A stretch of DNA of 64,000 nt from Saccharomonospora viridis DSM 43017 (GTDB lineage: Bacteria; Actinomycetota; Actinomycetes; Mycobacteriales; Pseudonocardiaceae). Numbering within the stretch: the stretch's first letter is position 1; each line of letters opens with the position of its first letter. Both the position numbers and the translations under genes were made by a program. The stretch is taken from NCBI RefSeq assembly GCF_000023865.1, contig NC_013159.1, positions 124,001 to 188,000 on the forward strand. Reading direction: 5' to 3'. Shown in pieces: positions 45,223 to 53,196 of the stretch. The notes beneath the pieces were generated by a model. That model saw only the letters and a program-made list of their open reading frames with translations, ran no database searches and had not been told where the DNA came from.

Positions 45223-45990
45223 ATGTCACCCATGTCATCGCCGCGATGCGTGAACATCGTCATTCAGGCAAGGGCGTCGTCGACGCGGTTGCCGGGCAAG
45301 GTACTGCGCCCGCTGGGGGAGGCCGGGGACTTGTCCGTGCTCGGTTGGGTCGTGCGCGCGGCCCGGCTGACGGTGGGTGTGGACAGAGTGGTGGTGGCCA
45401 CTTCGGACAACGCGGACGATGACGCCGTGGCCGCCGAGGCGCGGCGATGCGGCGCGGACGTCGTGCGGGGACCGCTCGACGACGTGCTGGCGCGATTCCT
45501 CGTGGCCTGCACCGAATACCCGGCCGACGCGGTGATGCGGCTGACGGCCGACTGTCCACTGCACGACCCCGCGTTGCTCGGACAGCTGGTGGCGCTGTGG
45601 CGTGCGCAGCCCGACCTCGATTACGTGAGCACCACGTTGGTACGGACCTTGCCTCGCGGATTCGACGCCGAACTCGTGCGGGTCCCCGTGCTCGTCGAAC
45701 AGGGAAGGATCCCGGTCGGTCCGCACCGCGAGCACGTGACCTACGGCGTGAAGAACAGTCCTGACGTGCATCGTTGTTCGGGCATCGTGGTGCAACCCCG
45801 CGCCGACGACCTACGCGTCACACTGGACACCGAGGACGACTGGGCGTTGTTGGAGGCGTTGGTGCGGGAGCTGTCGACCCGCCACGGCGACGGTCCGTTC
45901 GCGTGGCGCGACGTGGTGGCGGTGTTGCGTTCTCGGCCCGACCTGGTGGCACTCAACGCGCACGTCGAGCAGAAGAAGGTCACGGGATGA
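45223..45990 (+). CDS. pseF: pseudaminic acid cytidylyltransferase
   Basis: A 255-aa nucleotidyltransferase of the SpsF/CMP-sugar group: VNIVIQARASSTRLPGKVL at the N-terminus, VVVATSDNADDD, MRLTADCPLHDP as the metal and sugar site, and HREHVTYGVKNSPDVH. Context assigns it as PseF, which activates pseudaminic acid with CTP. An ATG four codons in is an alternative start. It overlaps pseG by ATGA. Confidence 0.88.
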   Translation: MSPMSSPRCVNIVIQARASSTRLPGKVLRPLGEAGDLSVLGWVVRAARLTVGVDRVVVATSDNADDDAVAAEARRCGADVVRGPLDDVLARFLVACTEYPADAVMRLTADCPLHDPALLGQLVALWRAQPDLDYVSTTLVRTLPRGFDAELVRVPVLVEQGRIPVGPHREHVTYGVKNSPDVHRCSGIVVQPRADDLRVTLDTEDDWALLEALVRELSTRHGDGPFAWRDVVAVLRSRPDLVALNAHVEQKKVTG

Positions 45991-46982
45991 CACGGTTGCT
46001 ACTGCGGGCGGACGCCTCACCGACCATCGGCGTCGGGCACGTGGCGAGGATGGTGGCGTTCGCCGAACAGGCCCGGGGGCTCGGGTGGTCCGTGGCGTTC
46101 TCCGGCACGTTGACCGGAGCCGACTGGTTCGCGGAGCGACTGGCCGAACTCGACGTCACCGTGGTCGACCCGACGGACCCCAACGACGACGAGGGCCTAC
46201 CCCACCTGGTGCGGAAGCTGGGAAGCGACGTCGTGGTGGTGGACCACTACGGCATCGGTGAGGTGCGTCCGGCGGTCAACGCGGCCGGCGCGGCGCTCGT
46301 GTCCTTGGAGGGCGGCGTGTTCGGCCGGCGAGCGGCCGACGTGGTGGTGGATTCCGGGTTCCATTCCCGGCCGCGTCCCGATGACGGTTCCGGTGTCGTG
46401 TTACGCGGCCCGCGTTACGCCCCGATCCGTGAACAGGTACTGCGGGCTCGGCGGCTGCGCGCCGAACGCGTCGCCGAGCCCGGACGGCCACCCGAGGTGG
46501 TGGTCGTGCTCGGCGGCGGTGCGGTGTGGCGGGAGGAGGTGACGCGGGTGTTGTCCCGACTGCGCGACACCGGTCTGCCCTTCAACGCCGACGTCGTGGC
46601 CCACGGCGACCCCGACGTGCCCAGGGCAGGAACGGGACAGCGGTTCACCGTGTCCAGACCGGACACTCGCCTCCCGGAACGACTCGCCGCGGCCGATCTC
46701 GTCGTGAGCGCGGCGGGAGTCACCCTGCTCGAAGCCTGTTGCATCGGTGTCCCCATCGCGCTCGTACTGCTGGTGGACAACCAGGAGGCCGGATACCGTG
46801 CGGCCGTCGAGCAGGGCTTCGCCGTGGGACTCGGCCGGGCCGACACGCTCCACGGTGCGACCGAGGCGTTGGTGCGACTGCTCGGTGACCCCGCGGAGCG
46901 GAGGCGGCTGGCGTCCGTCGCGGCGGACGTCGTGGACGGACGGGGTGCGAAGCGGGTGTTGGAAGCCGTTCCGGCCGGGTAG
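45987..46982 (+). CDS. pseG: UDP-2,4-diacetamido-2,4,6-trideoxy-beta-L-altropyranose hydrolase
   Basis: A 331-aa GT-B fold protein that removes UDP before PseI acts. The N-terminus LLLRADASPTIGVGHVARM has the Gly-x-Gly-His that positions the PseG catalytic His. VVVDHYGI, VVLGGGAVWREE and the C-terminal SAAGVTLLEACCIGVP with VDNQ follow, as in PseG and MurG-like folds. The start overlaps the pseF stop, and a hairpin lies after its stop. Confidence 0.92.
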   Translation: MTRLLLRADASPTIGVGHVARMVAFAEQARGLGWSVAFSGTLTGADWFAERLAELDVTVVDPTDPNDDEGLPHLVRKLGSDVVVVDHYGIGEVRPAVNAAGAALVSLEGGVFGRRAADVVVDSGFHSRPRPDDGSGVVLRGPRYAPIREQVLRARRLRAERVAEPGRPPEVVVVLGGGAVWREEVTRVLSRLRDTGLPFNADVVAHGDPDVPRAGTGQRFTVSRPDTRLPERLAAADLVVSAAGVTLLEACCIGVPIALVLLVDNQEAGYRAAVEQGFAVGLGRADTLHGATEALVRLLGDPAERRRLASVAADVVDGRGAKRVLEAVPAG

Positions 46983-46986
46983 GCGC

Positions 46987-47015
46987 GAGCCGACCTCCCG
47001 GCGGTCACGGCTCGT
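46987..47015. terminator. bidirectional terminator between pseG and bpa
   Basis: Inverted repeat cgagccg/cggctcg (46987-46993, 47009-47015) in the 36-bp gap between convergent genes. Confidence 0.5.
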
Positions 47016-47018
47016 GAT

Positions 47019-47570
47019 TCACAGGTATTGGCCCGTGCTGCCGAGGCCGCTCTGCTGTTCGGTGCTCTGCCTGGCGCCCTGCGGCAGTCCCCGGCGCATG
47101 TGTTCCAGCTGCACCCGCGCGGCCATCTGCTGCGCGAACAGGGCGGTCTGGATGCCGTGGAAGAGACCCTCCAACCAGCCCACCAGCTGTGCCTGCGCCA
47201 CTCGCAGTTCCGCGTCGGACGGCGTGGTGTCGGCCGTGAACGGCGCGACCAGGCGTTCCAACTCTTCCTGCAGCTCCGGTGCGAGCGCCTTCTCGAGCTC
47301 CTTGATCGACGTCGCGTGAATCTCCCGGAGCCGGTTGCGGCTGGCGTCGTCCAGCGGGGCTTCCCGGACCTCCTCCAGCAACTGCTTGATCATGGTGCCG
47401 ATCCGCATGACCTTGGCGGGTTCCTCCACCATGTCACCGACGGATTCGGTCTTCTCCTCGTCCTCGGGGTTGACACGGGCAGCACCCACGGGTGACCCGT
47501 CCGGGCCCACCACCACGACGTGCTGCGAGGTGTCCGGCCGGCCTGTGTCCGGGTTGTTCGGCTCCGTCAT
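47019..47570 (-). CDS. bpa: bacterial proteasome activator Bpa (PafE)
   Basis: A 183-aa helical protein of the DUF2587 family. It has VGDMVEEPAKVMRIGTMIKQ, LREIHATSIKELEKAL and AQLVGWLEGLFHGIQTALF, and ends in GSTGQYL, the GQYL motif that docks on the 20S proteasome ring. Bpa forms dodecameric rings that open the gate without ATP for unfolded substrates. It corresponds to Rv3780, next to Rv3781 (wzt) in M. tuberculosis; here the pseudaminic acid cluster lies between. GGAG precedes the ATG closely. Confidence 0.95.
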   Translation of the reverse strand: MTEPNNPDTGRPDTSQHVVVVGPDGSPVGAARVNPEDEEKTESVGDMVEEPAKVMRIGTMIKQLLEEVREAPLDDASRNRLREIHATSIKELEKALAPELQEELERLVAPFTADTTPSDAELRVAQAQLVGWLEGLFHGIQTALFAQQMAARVQLEHMRRGLPQGARQSTEQQSGLGSTGQYL

Positions 47571-47696
47571 AGCTCCATCCCTGGGATCTTGCGATCGTTC
47601 CCTCCTAGCCCAGCGTAGTCGCCGTTACAGGCGATGTTGGCTGTGCGTGGCGAAGCTTCGGGACAACCCCGGACGCGCTGCGAAATTACTGGTCCG

Positions 47697-47702
47697 TACC
47701 GT
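47697..47702 (+). promoter_or_regulatory. -10 hexamer of the aminotransferase-like gene, leaderless
   Basis: TACCGT ends six bases before the ATG at 47709; no ribosome-binding site. Confidence 0.55.
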
Positions 47703-47708
47703 GTCGGC

Positions 47709-48908
47709 ATGGCGTTCGACGTCGCTCGGATACGTGGGTTGTTCCCCGCTTTGGGTGACGGGTGGATCCATCTCGACGGTTCGGCCGGCATGTTGGTGCC
47801 CGAACAGGTCGCCTCGGCCGTGTCTACCGCGATGCGTGCGCCCGTGTCCGCCCCCGGCGGAGGGTTCCCTGCGTCGCAGCGGGCGGAAAGCATCGTCGCG
47901 GCCGCACGCCGTGCCGTCGCGGACCTGACCGGCGCCGACCCCGACGCCGTCGTCCTGGGGCCGAACGCGCCCGCGTTGCTGAGCAGGCTCGCGGACACGC
48001 TAGCGGACACCTGGACGCTCGGTGACGAGGTGGTGGTCTCCCGGCTCGACGAACCGGCGAACACCGACCCCTGGTTACGCGCGATGAAACGCATCGGGGG
48101 CAACGTCCGCTGGAGCGAGATCGACATCGAGACCTGCGAATTACCCGCATGGCAATACGAGCAGCTGGTCGGTTCCCGCACCAAGGCGGTGTCCGTCACC
48201 GCCGCCTCCGGCTCGGTGGGCACCCGACCCGACGTGTCCACGATCGCGGAGATCGCCAAGAAGGTGGGTGCCCTCGTGGTCGTGGACGCCACCTACGCCG
48301 CACCGTTCGTCCCCCTCGACATCGCCGAGCTCGGCGTGGACGTGCTCGTGCTCTCGGCGCAGGCGTGGGGTGGTCCGGCGGTGGGGGCGTTGGTGTTCCG
48401 GGATCGGGAGCTGCTCGACCGCATCCCGTCGATCGCCCTCGATCCGCACGCCACGGGCCCCGAACGTCTGGAACTCGGCCCGCACGCCTACCCGTTGCTG
48501 GCCGGACTCGTGGCGTCGGTCGACTATCTCGCCGACCTCGACGACGCCGCCGCCGGGTCCCGGCGGGACCGGCTGCTCACGTCGCTGGGGTCGGCGAAGT
48601 CGTACCACGTGGGCCTGCTCGCCCAACTGTCCACGGAACTGCGGTCGTTGCCGCACGTGATGCTGATCGGCGACGCCGCACGGCGCATCCCCACCCTGGC
48701 GTTCACGGTGGCCGACCGCAAGGCCGCCGACGTCGCCCGGCACCTGGCGTCGAGGAACGTGTGCGCGTTCGCCGACGACGGCACCACGGGGGTGTTCGCC
48801 GTGCTCGGGGTCGGTGAGGTCGGCGGCGCCGTGCGGATCGGACTCGCCCACTACTCGAACGTCTTCGAGGTCAACCAGCTGGTGCAGGTGCTGGAGGAAC
48901 TGGTCTGA
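47709..48908 (+). CDS. class-V aminotransferase-fold protein lacking the PLP lysine
   Basis: A 399-aa protein with the cysteine-desulfurase-like fold: FPALGDGWIHLDGSAGMLVP at the start, VVLGPNAPALLSRLADTL, VGALVVVDATYAAPFVPLDI, and a C-terminal VGGAVRIGLAHYSNVFEV typical of the family. The segment that should hold the PLP Schiff-base lysine reads VLVLSAQAWGGPAVGAL, with Ala219 (codon GCG at 48363-48365) where a Lys is expected. Thus classical aminotransferase or desulfurase chemistry is doubtful. It corresponds in position to Rv3778c. It converges on the quinone oxidoreductase gene with nine bases between. Confidence 0.85.
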   Translation: MAFDVARIRGLFPALGDGWIHLDGSAGMLVPEQVASAVSTAMRAPVSAPGGGFPASQRAESIVAAARRAVADLTGADPDAVVLGPNAPALLSRLADTLADTWTLGDEVVVSRLDEPANTDPWLRAMKRIGGNVRWSEIDIETCELPAWQYEQLVGSRTKAVSVTAASGSVGTRPDVSTIAEIAKKVGALVVVDATYAAPFVPLDIAELGVDVLVLSAQAWGGPAVGALVFRDRELLDRIPSIALDPHATGPERLELGPHAYPLLAGLVASVDYLADLDDAAAGSRRDRLLTSLGSAKSYHVGLLAQLSTELRSLPHVMLIGDAARRIPTLAFTVADRKAADVARHLASRNVCAFADDGTTGVFAVLGVGEVGGAVRIGLAHYSNVFEVNQLVQVLEELV

Positions 48909-48917
48909 GCAGGCGGT

Positions 48918-49892
48918 CTACTGTGCCGTCAACAGGATCTTGCCGAAGATCCCGCCCGCTTCGAGGGCCCGGTGGGCGTCGCCGGCCTGGGACATCGGAT
49001 AAGCCCGGTCCACCACGGGGCGCACCGTGCCCCGCTCCACCAACGGCCAGAGCCGCTCACGGACCTCGGCCACGATCCGAGCCTTCTCCTCCTTCGGCCT
49101 GGAACGCAGCGTGGTGGCCGTGATGCTGGCCCTTTTCGCGATCAACTTGCCGAGGTGCAGCTCTCCCTTGGTGCCGCCCTGCATCCCGATGACCACGAGC
49201 CGACCCCCGGTGGCCAGCGCGTCGACGTTACGGCCCAGGTACTTGGCGCCCATGTTGTCGAGGATGACGTCGGCGCCGCCGGTTTCGGCTTTGATCACCT
49301 CGACGAAGTCCTGTTCGCGATAGTTGATCGCGATGTCGGCGCCCAATTGGCGACACCGCTGCGCCCGTTCGTCGGAGCCCGCGGTGACGGCCACCGTCGC
49401 GCCGAGCGCCTTACCCACCTGGATGGCGTGGGTGCCGATGCCTCCCGCACCGCCGTGGACCAGCAGCGTCTCGCCCTCGGTGAGGCGTGCGTGCATGACG
49501 ACGTTGGACCACACCGTGCAGGCCACCTCCGGCAGCGAGGCGGCCGTGGTCAGCTCCATCCCGTTCGGCACGGGCAGGAGTTGTCCGGCTGGGACGGCGA
49601 CCTGCTGCGCGTATCCACCGCCCGCGAGCAGCGCGCACACGTGATCACCGACCCGCCATCCTTCGACGCCGTCGCCGACCTCGACGATCGTGCCCGAACA
49701 TTCGAGTCCGAGGATCTCGCTGGCGCCGGGTGGGGGAGGGTAGTGGCCCTGCCGTTGCAGCAGGTCGGCCCGGTTCACGGCGCTCGCCGCGACCTCGACG
49801 AGGACCTCCCCGGGGCCGGCCACGGGGTCCGGGGCGTCGGCCCATTCCAGCTTTTCAGGACCACCCGGTTCGCGGAGCCTGATCGCGCGCAT
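48918..49892 (-). CDS. NAD(P)H:quinone oxidoreductase-like protein (PIG3-type MDR)
   Basis: A 324-aa zinc-independent medium-chain reductase: RAIRLREPGGPEKLEW, VNRADLLQRQGHYPPPPGA, the nucleotide loop VHGGAGGIGTHAIQ, and a C-terminal ALEAGGIFGKILLT. These signatures match the PIG3/quinone oxidoreductase group. It corresponds to Rv3777. The ATG at 49892 fits a -10 hexamer six bases upstream; an ATG or GTG further upstream has no support. Confidence 0.92.
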   Translation of the reverse strand: MRAIRLREPGGPEKLEWADAPDPVAGPGEVLVEVAASAVNRADLLQRQGHYPPPPGASEILGLECSGTIVEVGDGVEGWRVGDHVCALLAGGGYAQQVAVPAGQLLPVPNGMELTTAASLPEVACTVWSNVVMHARLTEGETLLVHGGAGGIGTHAIQVGKALGATVAVTAGSDERAQRCRQLGADIAINYREQDFVEVIKAETGGADVILDNMGAKYLGRNVDALATGGRLVVIGMQGGTKGELHLGKLIAKRASITATTLRSRPKEEKARIVAEVRERLWPLVERGTVRPVVDRAYPMSQAGDAHRALEAGGIFGKILLTAQ

Positions 49893-49898
49893 GACACC

Positions 49899-49904
49899 AC
49901 TGTA
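49899..49904 (-). promoter_or_regulatory. -10 hexamer of the quinone oxidoreductase gene, leaderless
   Basis: On the minus strand TACAGT ends six bases before the ATG at 49892. Confidence 0.5.
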
Positions 49905-49970
49905 GGTCACCGTTCGGGTGTCCGAAGAGGCACATTACGACGAATGGTGCTTGATTTCTGATTGTCGACA

Positions 49971-49997
49971 CACAACAGTGATCGATCACCTGTTGTG
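49971..49997. promoter_or_regulatory. near-perfect 27-bp palindrome upstream of the M28 peptidase gene
   Basis: cacaaca … tgttgtg arms enclose the perfect palindrome gtgatcgatcac, with one extra base on the right. It ends 17 bases before the ATG, just ahead of the ribosome-binding site. Probable operator or RNA hairpin. Confidence 0.5.
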
Positions 49998-50014
49998 ACG
50001 AAGGGGATTTGTCT

Positions 50015-51544
50015 ATGTCATCTCTGCGAGCAAGGTGGAGGCCGGGCGTCGCGATCGCGGCGTGTGCGAGCCTTGCCCTCGTCGGTGCGGGAACGGCGAC
50101 CGCCGCGCCCGACCCCGTCTCCGATCTGCCGGACCAGCTGGCCGAGAAGGTCACGTTGGGGCAGCTGAACCGGCACCTCAGCGCGTTGCAGCGGATCGCC
50201 CACATGAACGACGGCAACCGCGCGTCGAGCACGGAGGGCTTCAACGCCTCCGCCGAGTACGTCGCCAACAAACTGGAACAGGCCGGATTCGACGTCACCC
50301 GGCAGGAATTCCCGTTCACGTACTCGGAGACGTTGGCGGAGAAGCTCGTGGCGGACGGTGCCGAGATCCCCGTCATCATGATGGAATACAGTCCGTCCAC
50401 AGAGGAGGGTGGTTTCACGGCGCCGCTCGCGGTGGTCCCCGTGGACGACACCCCGGGCTGTGAGGCGTCCGACTACGGTGACGTGACCGGCAAGATCGCG
50501 CTGGTGCAGCGCGGCACCTGTTCGTTCGCCGAGAAGACGCTCGCCGCCTCTGAGGCGGGGGCCGCGGCCCTGCTCGTCTACAACAACGAGGAGGGTCCGG
50601 TCAACGGGACCCTCGGTGAGAAGAACGACGACTACGTGCCCGCCGGAGGGATCAGCCAGGCCGACGGCGAGGCGCTGATCGCTCTCGACGGCACCGAGAT
50701 CACGCTGGAGCTGCGCTCCTTCATGGAGGACCGCACCACCTACAACGTGATCGCCGAGACGCAGACCGGGCGCAAGGACAACGTCGTCATGGCCGGTGCG
50801 CACCTCGACAGCGACCCGGCCGGCCCCGGCATCAACGACAACGGCACGGGCTCGGTGGCCCTGCTCGAGACGGCGCTGGCCCTGGGCGCTGAACCGGACA
50901 TCAACAACCGGGTCCGGTTCGCCTGGTGGGGTGCCGAGGAGTTCGGGCTGGTGGGTTCGACCTACTACGTCAACTCGCTGAGCTTCGAACAGCAGCTCGA
51001 CATCGCGCTGTACCTGAACTTCGACATGATCGGCTCCCCGAACGCCGGGTACTTCGTCTACGACGGTGACGACTCCGACGGTGAGGGCGCCGGCCCCGGT
51101 CCGTACGGCTCGGCCCAGATCGAGGCGGCGTTCGTCGACTACCTGGAGAACACCGTCGGTGTGCCGACGGAGGGCAGGGACTTCGACGGCCGTTCCGACT
51201 ACGGCGAGTTCATCGCGGTGGGCATCCCGTCGGGCGGTCTGTTCACCGGCGCCGAGGGCGAGAAGACCGAGGAACAGGCGGCCAAGTGGGGCGGCGTGGC
51301 CGGCGAGGCCTTCGACCCGTGCTACCACCAGGCCTGTGACAACCTGGGCAACGTGGACCGGGTCGCCCTCGACCGCAACGCCGACGCGATGGCCTACGTG
51401 ATCGGCAAGTACGCGCTGAGCACGGAGGAGATCAACGGGGTCGCCCCGCAGGGCGCCAAGGACGAGGCCAAGCTCGCCAAGCAGCGGGTCAGCCAGATGC
51501 GGATGAGCGTTCAGGCCGCACAGGGCGACGCCGTCTTCGCCTGA
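50015..51544 (+). CDS. secreted M28 family aminopeptidase with PA domain
   Basis: 509 aa. Signal peptide (residues 1-29, ending ATAAP), then an M28 zinc peptidase interrupted by a PA domain (about 130-240, e.g. VQRGTCSFAEKTLAASEAGA). Metal and catalytic residues are visible in order: GAHLDSDPAGPGINDNGTGS (first His and bridging Asp), WWGAEEFG (Glu base and Glu ligand), NFDMIGSPN (Asp), and CYHQACDN (last His). This resembles Streptomyces griseus-type aminopeptidases. ATG with GGGGA seven bases upstream. A strong terminator follows. Confidence 0.94.
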   Translation: MSSLRARWRPGVAIAACASLALVGAGTATAAPDPVSDLPDQLAEKVTLGQLNRHLSALQRIAHMNDGNRASSTEGFNASAEYVANKLEQAGFDVTRQEFPFTYSETLAEKLVADGAEIPVIMMEYSPSTEEGGFTAPLAVVPVDDTPGCEASDYGDVTGKIALVQRGTCSFAEKTLAASEAGAAALLVYNNEEGPVNGTLGEKNDDYVPAGGISQADGEALIALDGTEITLELRSFMEDRTTYNVIAETQTGRKDNVVMAGAHLDSDPAGPGINDNGTGSVALLETALALGAEPDINNRVRFAWWGAEEFGLVGSTYYVNSLSFEQQLDIALYLNFDMIGSPNAGYFVYDGDDSDGEGAGPGPYGSAQIEAAFVDYLENTVGVPTEGRDFDGRSDYGEFIAVGIPSGGLFTGAEGEKTEEQAAKWGGVAGEAFDPCYHQACDNLGNVDRVALDRNADAMAYVIGKYALSTEEINGVAPQGAKDEAKLAKQRVSQMRMSVQAAQGDAVFA

Positions 51545-51577
51545 CCCAGGTCGTCGGCCATCGGATGACCGTCAGTG

Positions 51578-51611
51578 ACCCGGGTGCGGAGCCTCACGCC
51601 CGCACCCGGGT
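51578..51611 (+). terminator. terminator of the M28 peptidase gene
   Basis: Perfect 12-bp inverted repeat (51578-51589 and 51600-51611) with a 10-base loop, then ttgctt. Confidence 0.8.
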
Positions 51612-51996
51612 TGCTTACCGAGGTTTTCGTGCCTTCGGTTGGCCTTAGGTCCCGGGGAGCGCGGTGTGGCCGAAAAACACTCCGCTTTCCCGAACCGCCC
51701 TTCATCACGACCGGCTGGTTCGAGCCACCTCGGTCGTGGGGCTGCGGTCCCCGCTGTCTTGCAGCGGAACGGCCAACCGTGTGGAATCGTTCGTCACCGC
51801 ATCACCTGCCCCTTCCCGGTGGGCGCATCGGACCGGAGCCCGCCGGTTGCCGGCCCCGTTTCCGGTGCGGCCTCCGTTGTTGTCTGATTGCCCACTCGAT
51901 GCCGTTTCACACACTTTCGATGGGCTTTACGGAAGAATTCGTTTTCCGGCGATGCGGTTCCCACGCTTCGAATGCGGCTGTCTACCCTGCGTGCCC
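51612..51996. other. 385-bp intergenic region before the MarR gene
   Basis: No convincing gene. It contains short hairpins (ccgctg/cagcgg at 51751-51756 and 51762-51767) and the MarR promoter at its right end. Confidence 0.4.
51983..51988 (+). promoter_or_regulatory. -10 hexamer of the MarR gene, leaderless
   Basis: TACCCT ends eight bases before the ATG at 51997; no ribosome-binding site. Confidence 0.5.
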
Positions 51997-52473
51997 ATGA
52001 ATCAGGAAACCCGTGACGTGCGCTGGCTGACCGACACGGAGATGTCGGTATGGCGTTCCTACATCGTCTCGACGTTGATGTTGCGGCAGCGACTGCACAG
52101 GGAACTTTCCGAACGGCATGCGCTGTCGCTGATCGATTACGAGGTCATGGTCTGTCTGTCGGAGGCCGAGAACAACGCCATGCGCATGACCGAGCTGGCG
52201 AAGACGCTCGGGTCCACCAAGAGTCGGCTGTCGCACCAGATCGCCCGCATGGAGGCGGAGGGCTACGTGCGGCGTATCAAGCACGTGGGCGACCGCAGAG
52301 GGGTGACCGCGGAGCTCACGCAGAAGGGGGCCGAGCTGTTGCACGAGTCCGCGCCCACGCACGTGAAGGGCGTGCGGGCCCACTTCGTGGATCTGCTGAC
52401 CGAGCAGGAGAAACAGCTCATGGGACGCGCGTTCTCACGGGTCGTCACACACCTGTCGGGGCTGGGGGACTGA
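51997..52473 (+). CDS. MarR-family transcriptional regulator
   Basis: A 158-aa dimeric winged-helix protein: LHRELSERHALSLIDYEVM (dimer helices), MRMTELAKTLGSTKSRLSHQIARME (recognition helix, in two parts), YVRRIKHVGDRRGVTAELTQKG (wing with the DxR motif) and a C-terminal dimerisation helix. The ligand is unknown. A tRNA-Ser promoter begins right after its stop. Confidence 0.93.
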   Translation: MNQETRDVRWLTDTEMSVWRSYIVSTLMLRQRLHRELSERHALSLIDYEVMVCLSEAENNAMRMTELAKTLGSTKSRLSHQIARMEAEGYVRRIKHVGDRRGVTAELTQKGAELLHESAPTHVKGVRAHFVDLLTEQEKQLMGRAFSRVVTHLSGLGD

Positions 52474-52478
52474 GAGGT

Positions 52479-52484
52479 TAGGCT
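52479..52484 (+). promoter_or_regulatory. -10 hexamer of the tRNA-Ser gene
   Basis: TAGGCT, 11 bases before the mature 5' end of the tRNA and just behind the MarR stop codon. Confidence 0.45.
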
Positions 52485-52495
52485 AGAGCCGGTGA

Positions 52496-52580
52496 GGAAG
52501 CGTGGCAGAGCGGCCGAATGCACTCGCCTTGAAAGCGAGCGACCCGCGAGGGTCCGGGGGTTCAAATCCCTCCGCTTCCG
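52496..52580 (+). tRNA. tRNA-Ser(UGA)
   Basis: An 85-nt cloverleaf: acceptor ggaagcg pairs with cgcttcc, D-arm gcagagc/gccgaatg, and anticodon stem ctcgc/gcgag around loop cTTGAaa (anticodon TGA at 52530-52532). A long variable arm marks tRNA-Ser, and the T-arm is gggggttcaaatccctc. The CCA end is not encoded. It decodes UCN serine codons, mainly UCA. Confidence 0.96.
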
Positions 52581-52588
52581 CACATGAC

Positions 52589-52636
52589 CAGCGACGACGC
52601 CGGGTGGTCGAGACGAGACCCCCGGCGTCGTCGCTG
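52589..52636 (+). terminator. terminator of tRNA-Ser
   Basis: Perfect 16-bp inverted repeat (52589-52604 and 52621-52636) with a 16-base loop, eight bases after the tRNA 3' end. Confidence 0.8.
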
Positions 52637-52786
52637 TCCGGACACAAATCGGGCCGTGATCGTCCGGTACGGAACGGGTGGCACGGGAGGCCTCTGGGCG
52701 CACTGTGGCCGAACTCATCGGTGTTCCGGGGTGCCGTCCGAGCGGCGGCTGGAGACAATCGGAGCCTGACAGGATCCGGACGAGGC

Positions 52787-52834
52787 GCACCGTACCCGGC
52801 TCGGCAAAGACGGTGCACTCAGGAGTGTGCTCCT
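52787..52834 (+). promoter_or_regulatory. structured leader of the SMR exporter gene
   Basis: Two adjacent hairpins: gcaccgt/acggtgc (52787-52793, 52810-52816) and aggag-tgtg-ctcct (52821-52825, 52830-52834). The second contains the AGGAG ribosome-binding site of the gene and ends two bases before its ATG, so folding would hide the site. It does not match guanidine riboswitch consensus that I know. Confidence 0.45.
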
Positions 52835-52836
52835 TC

Positions 52837-53151
52837 ATGGCATGGGTCATCCTGATCGTCTCCGGCATGTTCGAGGCCGTGTGGGCGATCGCTTTGGGCA
52901 AGTCCGACGGTTTCCGGAAGGTCGTTCCCTCGCTGATCTTCGTCGGGGCGTTGATCATCAGCATGGGTGGTTTGGCGATCGCGATGCGAACGCTGCCGAC
53001 CGGAACCTCCTACGCGGTGTGGGTGGCGGTCGGCGCTTCATTGGCGGTCGCTTATTCGATGGCCACAGGTGAGGAAAGCGTCTCGATTCTGAAAATCGTG
53101 CTGTTGCTCGGTCTGATCGGTTGTGTGATCGGTCTCAAACTCGTCCATTGA
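52837..53151 (+). CDS. small multidrug resistance family exporter (SugE/Gdx-like)
   Basis: A 104-aa protein with four transmembrane helices: MAWVILIVSGMFEAVWAIAL with the essential membrane Glu (residue 13), GGLAIAMRTLPTGTSYAVW with the family loop and TM3 motif, and LLLGLIGCVIGLKL. The G-K-S-D-G sequence after TM1 and the single-gene arrangement resemble the SugE/Gdx subtype, which exports guanidinium or quaternary compounds. Substrate not proven. AGGAG lies in a hairpin upstream. Confidence 0.92.
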   Translation: MAWVILIVSGMFEAVWAIALGKSDGFRKVVPSLIFVGALIISMGGLAIAMRTLPTGTSYAVWVAVGASLAVAYSMATGEESVSILKIVLLLGLIGCVIGLKLVH

Positions 53152-53196
53152 GCCATCGCCGAGTCGCTGGGAACGGGGTGGTGATCCGGAAACCGG

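Noticed and set aside
41979..45990. Legionaminic or sialic acid pathway instead of pseudaminic acid
   Set aside because: PseB has the inverting-dehydratase block STDKASSPINLYGATK. PseC and PseI match the pseudaminic forms (TTAEGGAVV; KLQTYRADTITID, TPWEWH). No hydrolysing epimerase or GDP-GlcNAc guanylyltransferase is present.
52640..52836. Guanidine riboswitch upstream of the SMR gene
   Set aside because: The hairpins lack the ACGR loops of guanidine-II and the conserved core of guanidine-I that I know; only simple hairpins are visible.
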